Positions 1 through 13,319 of a stretch of 64,000 bases of DNA are shown here, one piece after another; position 1 is the stretch's first letter; every line of letters starts with the position of its first letter. The stretch covers positions 86,883-150,882 of the forward strand of contig JAKFYI010000030.1 of NCBI GenBank assembly GCA_021730985.1. Direction: 5' to 3'. Below the pieces are notes generated by a model. It ran no database searches. It was not told the origin of the DNA and saw only the letters and a list, made by a program, of their open reading frames with translations. The DNA comes from Hyphomicrobiales bacterium. Lineage in GTDB: Bacteria; Pseudomonadota; Alphaproteobacteria; Rhizobiales; Xanthobacteraceae. The translations under genes and the position numbers were made by a program.

Positions 1-501
1 CGGGAAGATCAGGTAATCCCACAGGTTGGTGCTGTCGTATGCGCCGCATATATAGAGCAGCGCAGCAAGCCCAACCCAGCACGCTACGTCATAGACACGC
101 GCGATCCAGCCGACCATCACCAAGCCAAGCATGAGGGCTGGCACGGCGATGCCGCCGTAGCCGAACTCATAAGGATCGAAGCGCGTCAATCCGATTGTGA
201 AGGGATAGTACGCGATCGAAATAGCGATCAGGCAAACCAGCATCGGACACGAGGTGCGGCTTTTGCCGTCCGAGATGAACGTAACGAGCAGAGTCGCGAG
301 CATCACGATCGCAGCAGCGGACAGCGGCCCAACCGTGCCCAGTAAAACCGCGCCCAGACTTGCCGGACCCAACGGGATAAAGGCCAAAGCAGCACCGGCA
401 ATCGTGGCTACAATCCGGACGCCGATGCTCGCCCGCCGGACGGGCAGGACCACGACCACAGCCAACACCAGCGCTGGCCCGAGAAGTTCGATCGCGTTCA
501 T
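1..501 (-). CDS. hypothetical multi-pass membrane protein, C-terminus truncated by window edge
   Basis: Open minus frame from ATG (complement 499-501): MNAIELLGPALVLAVVVVLPVRRASIGVRIVATIAGAALAFIPLG...; hydrophobic segments; start overlaps the upstream gene's stop (ATGA). Absent from the ORF track because it runs off the edge. Confidence 0.7.
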   Translation of the reverse strand, partial: MNAIELLGPALVLAVVVVLPVRRASIGVRIVATIAGAALAFIPLGPASLGAVLLGTVGPLSAAAIVMLATLLVTFISDGKSRTSCPMLVCLIAISIAYYPFTIGLTRFDPYEFGYGGIAVPALMLGLVMVGWIARVYDVACWVGLAALLYICGAYDSTNLWDYLIFP

Positions 502-1640
502 CGGCACGGTGGTCCTCCGCGCTCTGCGATCCAGTCACGCGAAATTCGGGCGTGCAGCAGCTCGCTGGTGCCGTCGATCCGCGTGAGAGTGAACAGCGCG
601 TGATACACACCGCCCGGTCCAACCATCATCCAGGGGTACTTTGGTACGTCGCGCGAGGTGCGGCCAAACCTTTGCGAATAGAGATCGCGCCAGGTTTGTC
701 CCTCATCGCTCGAAACAGCAAAACTGAGCGACCAAAGCTTGGTCGAAGGATCTGCTATGCTCGCTATCGCGAAGATGTCCCTTCCGATCCGCACAACTGA
801 CACAGGCGTTTCGAAATTCGGAACGTTCGTCGGCACGAGATCGGTCCAGCTGTTTCCCGCATCGGCCGTCTTGCTGTTCATCGTGAGCGGTTCCCGGGTG
901 CGCATCAGCGCGATCGCATTTTTCTCATCGCGAACCGAGACATACGGCTGACGCGCCTTGAAGTTCCTGCCGATACGGCGCTTGCCAACGACGCGCCCGC
1001 GGCTGTCGAGCAGGATGAGCTCGGGAAACGTTCCCAGAAACTCCCGGGAAGCCGGAACGATCGTCATGTCGCCACGAGCCGGAACGGCAGGGCCGCGAAC
1101 ATTGGTGCCAAGGTTGAATATCGGCGACGTGGTGAGGTTGCGCGGCGGCGACCACGTCTCGCCCTCGTCTTGCGAATGCGTCAGCTTGAGATTCACGCCA
1201 TCCCACCCGCCGGCGAGACTGGTCGCGAACACCAGCGTCAGGGCGCCGCCCGGATCGCGGAAGACCACCGCATTTCCAACCTTGCGGACAAAGCGTCCGG
1301 TACCCGCCGAGGTTTCCGCCGGGCTGACGATGACCCGCGGCTTGCTCCATAGCGAGCCGTCGTAAGTGGCGCTCCAGATTCGGACGTCCGGATTGAGTTC
1401 GTTGGTGCCCTCGTACCAGACAGCGCGGATGCGGCCGTCACGCAGCATCACCGCGCTGATGGCATGTGCATGTCGCTGGCCGACGTGGAAGGTGTCGATT
1501 TCGAAGACCGGACGGCCTATGCACTCCGGCGCCGATTCGGGCGGCATGAAAGCCACCGGCCACGCAGGTGCACGAACGGCAAAACCGGCGGCGATCAACG
1601 TCAGCAGGCCAGCAAGCGCCGCCAGGACGTGATGCCGCAT
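498..1640 (-). CDS. exo-alpha-sialidase/BNR-repeat family protein
   Basis: 380 aa; N-terminal signal-like segment; Asp-box-like repeats (SQDEGETWSPP, SSDEGQTWRDL). Confidence 0.75.
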   Translation of the reverse strand: MRHHVLAALAGLLTLIAAGFAVRAPAWPVAFMPPESAPECIGRPVFEIDTFHVGQRHAHAISAVMLRDGRIRAVWYEGTNELNPDVRIWSATYDGSLWSKPRVIVSPAETSAGTGRFVRKVGNAVVFRDPGGALTLVFATSLAGGWDGVNLKLTHSQDEGETWSPPRNLTTSPIFNLGTNVRGPAVPARGDMTIVPASREFLGTFPELILLDSRGRVVGKRRIGRNFKARQPYVSVRDEKNAIALMRTREPLTMNSKTADAGNSWTDLVPTNVPNFETPVSVVRIGRDIFAIASIADPSTKLWSLSFAVSSDEGQTWRDLYSQRFGRTSRDVPKYPWMMVGPGGVYHALFTLTRIDGTSELLHARISRDWIAERGGPPCR

Positions 1641-1677
1641 CTGCCTTGCCTGCTAGCTGACGGATCCAGTCATGAGA

Positions 1678-2076
1678 TCATCGCCCGAGCACGGCCTGCA
1701 CCGCGCGGAGTTGATCGAGACGATGGGCGGCGCGGTCGCGGGCCGCGCCTTCGGCGGCGTCAGCGACGTCCTCTTCGAGATCCTTGATCTGGCCGGCCAG
1801 CACGGCCCCATCGACCTGATCGGTCGGCATGGCGAAATCCGCCAGCAATGTCAGGCCGTTAGGCCCGACTTCGGCGAAGCCGCCGCCGACCATGGCGCGC
1901 ACCTGGGCGCCGTTTTCGGTGATCGTCACGATGCCCGGCCGCAGCATGGCGACGAGCGGCGCGTGCCCGGCGAGCACGCCGAAATCGCCTTCGGAACCAG
2001 GCACATCGACCTGATCCACCATGCCGGAGTAGAGCAGCTTCTCCGGTCCGACCAGGTCGAATTGAAACTTCGCCAT
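1678..2076 (-). CDS. atpC: F1F0 ATP synthase subunit epsilon
   Basis: MAKFQFDLVGPEKLLYSGMVDQVDVPGSEGDFGVLAGHAPLVAMLRPG; last gene of atp operon. Confidence 0.95.
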   Translation of the reverse strand: MAKFQFDLVGPEKLLYSGMVDQVDVPGSEGDFGVLAGHAPLVAMLRPGIVTITENGAQVRAMVGGGFAEVGPNGLTLLADFAMPTDQVDGAVLAGQIKDLEEDVADAAEGAARDRAAHRLDQLRAVQAVLGR

Positions 2077-2103
2077 GGAGCCTTCCTCGCGGTCTTCGCG
2101 CTA

Positions 2104-4441
<2,338 letters not shown>

Positions 4442-4492
4442 TTCGTCTCAGCCGCTTCCAATCAACTCGTCGAATTCATCTCGAAGGCGTGG

Positions 4493-4515
4493 ATGGCCGG
4501 GACAAGCCCGGCCAT
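4493..4515. repeat. REP-like hairpin between atpG and atpA
   Basis: ATGGCCGGG-acaag-CCCGGCCAT, perfect 9-bp stem; same unit as 14940-14970. Confidence 0.75.
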
Positions 4516-4523
4516 GACGGCGG

Positions 4524-6616
<2,093 letters not shown>

Positions 6617-6900
6617 TGGAACGCGCTCTTGAGAGATCAACCCGCGGATCCGGCCGACCCGGCTGGTCGGCACAAACCCTTGGATTTCAAGGGATTTATC
6701 TGATTTGGCGAGCCGTCATACAGTGGCGACGAAACCCGTCTAAATCGCGCGGTTCCGTAACATATCGATGCTTGCGGCGCAACAAGGGCAAGGCTGCGGG
6801 AACACAGAAGGCGGCTGGATTCTTCGAGGGTCCGGATTTCGCCGCCCAGCAACTTTTCCGGTTCCGGCAAGGACGCCATCCGTCCCTGCAATCTCAGGAT

Positions 6901-8709
6901 TCACGAGGCCAGTCTGCGGATTTCCTGCAGCGTGATGTCCGCCAGATCGTGCAGCCGCTGCAGCTCCGTCCCGACCAATGTACGCGGGCGAGTATCGAGC
7001 AGACACAGGGTGCCGATGCAGCTTCCGTTGTCGAGGATCAGCGGATAGCCGGCATAGAACCGGATACGCGGGTCGTTGGTCACCAGCGGATTGTCCGCGA
7101 ACCGCGCGTCCTGGAGCGCGTCCGGGATGATCATGGGCTCGCGGTGATAGACGACGTGGGCGCAGAACGCCTCGTCACGCGAGGTCTCCTTCGACTTGAC
7201 ACCCAGGCAGGACTTGAACCACTGCCGGTTGGAATCGACCAGGCTGATCATCGCCATCGGCACGTCGAACAGCGCCGTGGCGAGGCGCGTAACGCGATCG
7301 AACCGCTCCTCGGAGGCGGTGTCCAGGATGTTCAGGCCGTGCAGCGACGCAATCCGCTGCTCCTCGTCATCGGGAATGGCGGCGCGAATCCAGTGGCACG
7401 CCGTCCGCAGCACCCAGGCGCGAATCTTGGTCCTGGCGTAGCTGCTGGAAAACGGCTTGATCAGCCAGTCGGAGACACCCGCCGCATCGCCCGCACCCGC
7501 ATCGTCCTGCGCCGCCACGATGACGACGGGGAGCGATTCATCGTCCTCGGTCTGGCGTATCTCGCGGCACAGCATCACGCCGTCGATGTGCGTTCCGTCA
7601 TGCTCGAGGAGGGCGAGCGAGGGCCGATCCTTGGCGATCAGCTTTCGCGCGTCCTCGATGTTGGAGAAGAAAACCGGACAAATGCCCTCGGCGCGAATTG
7701 CCTCCGACAGCGCCGCGGCCGTGCTGGAATTGGAAATGTTGAGAAGCACGGAGCGTTCGGGAAGGGCCGGCTCCAGCGAGGTGGTGGCCTGAAACTGCGC
7801 CACCGGAGGCTCCGAAGGCCGGGCCTGAGAGGGCTTCAATTCGACGATCTCGCCTTCGGTGGCGGCACCCACCTCCAGCACAGAACCTGCGGCGCGAACG
7901 TCCGCGCGCAGCCCTTCGATGATGCGGTCGATCGAGGCGTCGTCGCGCGCCGGATCGTGGTGGGTCAACGCGACCCGCTTGACGCTGGCGTGCCGGGCGA
8001 GACCGACGACGTATTCACCCGAGCTGTGGCCCCAGCCAACCTTGGACTCGTACTCGGCCGCGGTGTACTGCGCGTCGTGGATGACGAGGTCCGCCCCGTT
8101 CATGAACTCAGCGTGGCGCAGGTCCTGGCCAGCGATCTCCCCCAGTCCGCTGCCCAAGCCGCGCGAATAGGGCTCGTGATCGCAGCAGTACGCAACCGAG
8201 GCGCCGTCCGCCGTCAGGCGATAGCCAAGCGTCAGCGCAGGATGATTCAGATATTGCGTGGCGACCTTGATGTCGCCGATCTCGAAGTTGCCTTCGAGCA
8301 GATCGTGATAGCGGATCGTCGCGCCGAACTGGTCGGGCGTGATCGGAAAATAAGTGTGCTGCATCTGCCCGGCCAGCGTTTCGCGCAACGACTGGTCGAG
8401 GCCCTTCGGCCCGTAGATGTGCCACTCATTGCCGGCATCGAACAGCGGCCCGAAGAACGGGAAGCCCTGGATGTGATCCCAATGCGTGTGACTGATCAGG
8501 ATGTGGCCACGCAGGCCCTTCGCGCCCGATGCCATAAGGGCGCGGCCAAGCGCGTAGATGCCGGTGCCGCTATCGATGATGACGAGCGTGCCGCGTGACG
8601 AGCGGACTTCGATGCACGAGGTGTTGCCGCCGTAGCGCGCCGTGCCCGGTCCTGGCGTCGGTATCGAACCGCGCGTGCCCCAGAAACGAACGTGCATCGG
8701 GCTCCCCAC
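6901..8709 (-). CDS. MBL-fold hydrolase fused to receiver-like and GAF domains
   Basis: MBL motif HTHWDH and SGTGIYALG; receiver-like middle (SLALLEHDG...VSDWLIKPF); C-terminal GAF (FDVPMAMISLVDSNRQWFKSCLG...DEAFCAHVV...GTLCLLDTRPR). Confidence 0.88.
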   Translation of the reverse strand: MGSPMHVRFWGTRGSIPTPGPGTARYGGNTSCIEVRSSRGTLVIIDSGTGIYALGRALMASGAKGLRGHILISHTHWDHIQGFPFFGPLFDAGNEWHIYGPKGLDQSLRETLAGQMQHTYFPITPDQFGATIRYHDLLEGNFEIGDIKVATQYLNHPALTLGYRLTADGASVAYCCDHEPYSRGLGSGLGEIAGQDLRHAEFMNGADLVIHDAQYTAAEYESKVGWGHSSGEYVVGLARHASVKRVALTHHDPARDDASIDRIIEGLRADVRAAGSVLEVGAATEGEIVELKPSQARPSEPPVAQFQATTSLEPALPERSVLLNISNSSTAAALSEAIRAEGICPVFFSNIEDARKLIAKDRPSLALLEHDGTHIDGVMLCREIRQTEDDESLPVVIVAAQDDAGAGDAAGVSDWLIKPFSSSYARTKIRAWVLRTACHWIRAAIPDDEEQRIASLHGLNILDTASEERFDRVTRLATALFDVPMAMISLVDSNRQWFKSCLGVKSKETSRDEAFCAHVVYHREPMIIPDALQDARFADNPLVTNDPRIRFYAGYPLILDNGSCIGTLCLLDTRPRTLVGTELQRLHDLADITLQEIRRLAS

Positions 8710-8794
8710 CGCAACGGGATGGCCAGCTCACGCATCAAGCTGACGGCGATAAGTCTGCGTCTTTTCGTGTTTTGCGGCAAGCTGACACAACGGG

Positions 8795-9697
8795 TTACGG
8801 CGCCTTCGGACCGTTGGCGGTGTACCAGTCGAAAATCTGCTCTCCGGTCATGAACGCCACGTCCGGCTTCTTCTTAATGTGGGCGATGGCGTTACGGAAA
8901 TACTTGAGCCGGTGCGGCGCGCCCATGATGTAGGGATGCACCACGATCGCCATGATACGCGCGCTGTCCTCGGCGTCGGCATAGATCTGATCGAACTGAT
9001 CGACCGCGCGGTCGTAGTACTCCGACGCCTTGTGATGCTGGATCAGCATCATCGCCACGTCATTGCACTCCTGCGTGTAGGGAATGTTGACGATTGGCTT
9101 GGTGCGGGTCTTCAGCCACACCGGCTGATCGTCGAGCACCCAGTCGGCGACGTAGTCGTAGCCGTCCTCTTTCAAGAGGTCCGGCGTCTCCCAGGTTTCG
9201 GTGAGGCCGGGCCCGAGCCAACCGCGCGGTTGCTTACCGGTCGCCTTCGTGATCGCCTTCGTGGTCATCTGGATGTCGGCCTTCTCGTCCGGCACCTTCT
9301 GCATGTTGCGCTGGGTGAAGCCGTGGCCGATGAATTCCCACTTGCGGTCCAACGCCGCCTTCACGATCGGCGGAAACGCCTCGATGGCGCAGCCGTTGAT
9401 CGCCAGCACGCCGGGAATCTGGAATTCGTCGAACACCTTCACGAAGCGCCAGAAGCCGACCCGGTTGCCGTACTCATGCCAGCACCAGTTCGGAATGTCC
9501 GGCGTCGGCGAGCCGCCAGCCGGGGGCGTCAGCACCGTGCGCGGCATCACGTCCTTCGGGTCCCATTCCTCGACGTTGACGATGACCCACACCGCCATGC
9601 GCGCGCTGCCCGGCAGCTTCATGGGCGGACGATCCGTGATCGCCGAATAGGCGATGCGGTCGGTCGGCAGCATGCGGGTCGATGGTGCTTGGCTCAC
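8795..9697 (-). CDS. polysaccharide deacetylase family protein
   Basis: MAVWVIVNVEEWD..., WEFIGHGFTQRNM, GWLGPGLTETWETPDLLKEDGYDYVADWVLDDQP. Confidence 0.85.
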   Translation of the reverse strand: MSQAPSTRMLPTDRIAYSAITDRPPMKLPGSARMAVWVIVNVEEWDPKDVMPRTVLTPPAGGSPTPDIPNWCWHEYGNRVGFWRFVKVFDEFQIPGVLAINGCAIEAFPPIVKAALDRKWEFIGHGFTQRNMQKVPDEKADIQMTTKAITKATGKQPRGWLGPGLTETWETPDLLKEDGYDYVADWVLDDQPVWLKTRTKPIVNIPYTQECNDVAMMLIQHHKASEYYDRAVDQFDQIYADAEDSARIMAIVVHPYIMGAPHRLKYFRNAIAHIKKKPDVAFMTGEQIFDWYTANGPKAP

Positions 9698-9814
9698 GGT
9701 GCGTTCTCCTGTTCGGGTGCGCGATTGTCCTAGGCGGGCGCGGACGGCGCAACCACCCGCCCGTCATTCCGGAGAAGTTTGCTATGGTGGGGCTCAAGTC
9801 CGGGTCTCAATCCA

Positions 9815-11041
9815 ATGCAATCGCCTCCTTCCACCGGCACCAGCGCGCCGAGCCTGCTGACCGCGCTCGCACCCCTGTGGTTCGCAGGCGTCAGCGCGCG
9901 CATCACGATTCTGGCGGTGCCGCCGGTGATCCCGCTGATCCACGGCGACCTGCATATGACCGAGACCCAGGTCGGTCTGCTGATGAGCTTTCCGGTCTTG
10001 ATGTTCGCACTCGCCGCAATTCCCGGCTCGCTGCTGATTGCGCGAACCGGCGCGAGCCGCATCGCCATTGCGGGGTTGCTCATTATCGCCTGCGCCTCGG
10101 CCGCGCGTGCCGCTGCGTCCAACATCTGGCTGCTCTATGCCGCGACCGCGCTGATGGGCGCCGGCATTGCCATCCTGCAGCCCGCGCTGCCGACCCTGGT
10201 TCGCAACTGGGCGTCCGAGCGCGTTGGCTTCGGCTCCGCGGTTTCGACCAACGGCATGATGGTCGGCGCCATGGCCGGACCGGTGTTGACCATTCCGTTC
10301 ATCCTGCCCGCCGTCGGGCAGAGCTGGCGGATGGCCTTGCTGGTGTGGACCGCACCGGTGGTTGTGGCGGCGCTGCTGTTCCTGACGATCGCGCCACGCG
10401 ATCGTCAAAATCCGGGTGATGCGATGGGCACCGGCGCACGGCGCTGGTGGCCGGACTGGAAGAACCCGCTGCTCTGGCTCCTGGCGCTGACGTTAGGCAG
10501 CAACAACGCATTCTATTTCGCAATCAACGCCTTCCTGCCGGACTATCTGAACAGCCGCGGCGAAGGTGCGCTGATCGGCGCCGCGCTCGGCGGCATGAAC
10601 GGCATGCAGCTTATCGCGTCATTCGTTTTGCTCGTGACGGCGGAGCGCATGCAGCGCCAGACATGGCCCTATCTGGTGTTTGGTGTGCTGCCGCTCGCAG
10701 GCGTGCTCGCGATCATATTTGGCAGCGCGGTCTGGATCGTGGCCGGTGCGACGGTGGTGGGCTTCTCGCTCGCGGTGACATTTGTCATGACGTTTGCCTT
10801 GCCGCCGCTGCTGAGCCCGCCCGACCAGGTTCATCGCATGGCGGGAGGCATGTTCACGATCAGCTACACCATTGGCGTGATCGTGCCGGTCCTGTGCGGC
10901 GCGCTGTGGGATTTGACCGGACTGCCGTGGATGGTGTTCCTGCCGATCGGAGTGATCGGGGTCGCATTGACGGCGCTCGGCTACTTCCTGAGCATGAGAG
11001 CGGCATCGACGAAACCAACGTCCGCCCAAGGAGACCGATGA
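9815..11041 (+). CDS. MFS transporter (CynX/NNP-like)
   Basis: About 12 TM segments; start chosen at [18 protein letters not shown] (ORF track 9779). Confidence 0.85.
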   Translation: MQSPPSTGTSAPSLLTALAPLWFAGVSARITILAVPPVIPLIHGDLHMTETQVGLLMSFPVLMFALAAIPGSLLIARTGASRIAIAGLLIIACASAARAAASNIWLLYAATALMGAGIAILQPALPTLVRNWASERVGFGSAVSTNGMMVGAMAGPVLTIPFILPAVGQSWRMALLVWTAPVVVAALLFLTIAPRDRQNPGDAMGTGARRWWPDWKNPLLWLLALTLGSNNAFYFAINAFLPDYLNSRGEGALIGAALGGMNGMQLIASFVLLVTAERMQRQTWPYLVFGVLPLAGVLAIIFGSAVWIVAGATVVGFSLAVTFVMTFALPPLLSPPDQVHRMAGGMFTISYTIGVIVPVLCGALWDLTGLPWMVFLPIGVIGVALTALGYFLSMRAASTKPTSAQGDR

Positions 11042-11355
11042 TGGCGTGGATTTATCTGTTCTTCGCAGGCCTGTTCGAGATCGGTTGGGCGATCGGGCTG
11101 AAATACACCGAGGGCTTCTCGCGCCCGGTGCCGACCATCCTGACGGTCGGCGCGATGGTGGTCAGCCTCGTATTGCTCGGACTGGCGCTGAAGACCTTGC
11201 CGGTCGGCACCGCCTATGCGGTGTGGACCGGGATCGGCGCGGTCGGCACCGCAGCGCTCGGCATCTACCTGTTCGGCGAGCCAGCGAACGCGGCGCGGCT
11301 CGCGTCGATCGGCTTGATCGTTGCGGGCATTGTCGGGTTGAAGCTGGTGTCCTGA
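11041..11355 (+). CDS. sugE: SMR family efflux protein, SugE/Gdx-like
   Basis: [32 protein letters not shown]...[26 protein letters not shown]; overlaps MFS stop (ATGATGG). Confidence 0.88.
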   Translation: MAWIYLFFAGLFEIGWAIGLKYTEGFSRPVPTILTVGAMVVSLVLLGLALKTLPVGTAYAVWTGIGAVGTAALGIYLFGEPANAARLASIGLIVAGIVGLKLVS

Positions 11356-11446
11356 ACGGCGCATGACAGGCATGTAGCCCGCAGGTTTCGCGCGCCGCTT
11401 ACACGCGATACAACGACATACGCTGCCAGAAACGTCACAGGGTGGA

Positions 11447-12367
11447 ATGGTGGTTTCGAAGCCGGGCTTGGACGAAGCCACCAAGGGCAAGCTGTTGCTC
11501 ATCCTGCTGGCGTTCTTCTGGGGCTTGAGCTGGCCGGCGCTCCGCGTCGCGCTCGACGAACTCACCCCCTGGGCCACGCGGCTGCTCGGCTACAGCATCG
11601 GCTCGGCGACCTTGATCGTGCTGCTCAAGCTTCAGGGCCGCAGCTTCCACATCCCGTTCGGCCGCAACTGGATTCACGTCTTCATCGCCGGGATGCTCAA
11701 CGTCGTGGCGTTCGGACTGTTCGGCACGTTCGCGCAGCTCTCGACCGCGACCACGCGCGTGATCATCATCAACTATTCGATGCCTATCTGGGCCAGCATG
11801 ATGGCCTGGATGTTCTTTCGCGAGCGCCCGAACCGGTGGGTCGCGGCAGGCCTGGCGCTCTGCCTCGCGGGACTAACCGTGCTGGTCTATCCGGTCGCCG
11901 CGGCGTCGATGCAGGAACCGACCGGACTGATCCTGGCGTTCCTGTGCGCGTTGAGCTGGGCGGCCGGAACCATCTACATGAAGGCCTTTCGCATCGAAGG
12001 CGACCTGGTTGCCATCACCATGTGGCAGATCCTGGTCGGTGCGGTGGTGTTCGCCATCTGCTACCTGATCTTCGTGGGGCCGCCGGTGCTCGAACCGTTG
12101 CAGGCCCGGACATGGCTTGGCGTCGCATACTCCGGATTCTTCGGCACCGCGTTCGCGTATTTCATCTGGTACAACATCATCGGCAAAGTCTCGACCGCGA
12201 CGGCCTCGCTCGGCACGCTCGCCAACCCCGTGATCGGCGTGATCGGATCGGTGATCGTCCTGGGCGAAAAGCTGACAGCACCGGACATCATCGGCTTCGC
12301 GCTGATCTTCGCCGCGGCGGCCTGTGTGCTGCTGCAGCCTCGGCCGCAGGCCGTGGGCGGCGCATGA
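11447..12367 (+). CDS. EamA/DMT family transporter
   Basis: Repeated EamA halves; about 10 TM; similar to next gene. Confidence 0.88.
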   Translation: MVVSKPGLDEATKGKLLLILLAFFWGLSWPALRVALDELTPWATRLLGYSIGSATLIVLLKLQGRSFHIPFGRNWIHVFIAGMLNVVAFGLFGTFAQLSTATTRVIIINYSMPIWASMMAWMFFRERPNRWVAAGLALCLAGLTVLVYPVAAASMQEPTGLILAFLCALSWAAGTIYMKAFRIEGDLVAITMWQILVGAVVFAICYLIFVGPPVLEPLQARTWLGVAYSGFFGTAFAYFIWYNIIGKVSTATASLGTLANPVIGVIGSVIVLGEKLTAPDIIGFALIFAAAACVLLQPRPQAVGGA

Positions 12368-12377
12368 AGGCGCTCGC

Positions 12378-13319
12378 GTGACAGCACCGGCAAGCCTGGA
12401 CGAAGCGACCCGCGCCCGGCTGATGCTGGTGGTGCTCGGCTTCACCTGGGGCATCAACTGGCCGGTGATCAAGATCGCACTTTCCGGTCTGTCGCCGTGG
12501 ACCTTCCGCCTGTACGGATTCACCGTCGCCGCCGTGACACTGATGGCGGTCGTCAAACTGACCGGCCGCAGCCTCGCGGTGCCGCGCGGCATGACGTGGG
12601 TTCACCTCTTCATGTCGAGCCTGCTCAACGTGGTGGCGTTCGGCGTGTTCAGCGCGCTGGCGATGATGACCGCATCAACCGGCCGCGTCGCGGTGGTGGC
12701 CTATTCTTTCCCGGTGTGGGCGTGCCTGCTGGCGTGGCTGATCCTGGGCGAAAAGCTGCGCGGCGGCGCCATGCTGGGTCTGGCGCTTTGCATTGCCGGG
12801 CTGGTTGTCCTGGTCTATCCGGTGATCGGCTCGGCCGCACTCGTCGGACTCGGGCTCGCGCTCGCCTCGGCCGTCACCTGGGCCGTGGGGACCATCTACC
12901 TGAAGCTGTTCCGCATCCCCGGCGACATGCTGGTCAACACGGCCTGGCAGGTCGCCATCGCAGCCTTCGTGCTGCTGCTCTTTACGCTCGCGTTCGAGGG
13001 CGTGCCGAGGTTCGAGCCGGTTCCAACCGACGCGCTGATCGCCACGATCTTCAACGGCCTGGTCGGCTCCGCCGTCTCCTATCTGCTCTGGTACCACATC
13101 GTCAGTCACCTGCCGGCCGCGACCGCGGCGCTGGGCTCGCTCGCGTCGCCTGCGATCGGCGTCGTGATCTCGGTGTTCATCCTGGACGAATATCCGACCA
13201 CCATGGACGTGATCGGATTCGGCTTGATCTTTGCCGCGGCGATGAGTGTCATTCTCCAGCCGCGCGAACGCGCAACCGCGGCGCCAAAGCCCGCGCCAGA
13301 CCCGGAAAGCAGCCGATGA
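12378..13319 (+). CDS. EamA/DMT family transporter (tandem paralog)
   Basis: GTG start at 12378 (TAPASLDEATRARLMLVVLGFTWGINWPVIKIALSGLSPW); collinear similarity with 11447-12367. Confidence 0.87.
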   Translation: MTAPASLDEATRARLMLVVLGFTWGINWPVIKIALSGLSPWTFRLYGFTVAAVTLMAVVKLTGRSLAVPRGMTWVHLFMSSLLNVVAFGVFSALAMMTASTGRVAVVAYSFPVWACLLAWLILGEKLRGGAMLGLALCIAGLVVLVYPVIGSAALVGLGLALASAVTWAVGTIYLKLFRIPGDMLVNTAWQVAIAAFVLLLFTLAFEGVPRFEPVPTDALIATIFNGLVGSAVSYLLWYHIVSHLPAATAALGSLASPAIGVVISVFILDEYPTTMDVIGFGLIFAAAMSVILQPRERATAAPKPAPDPESSR

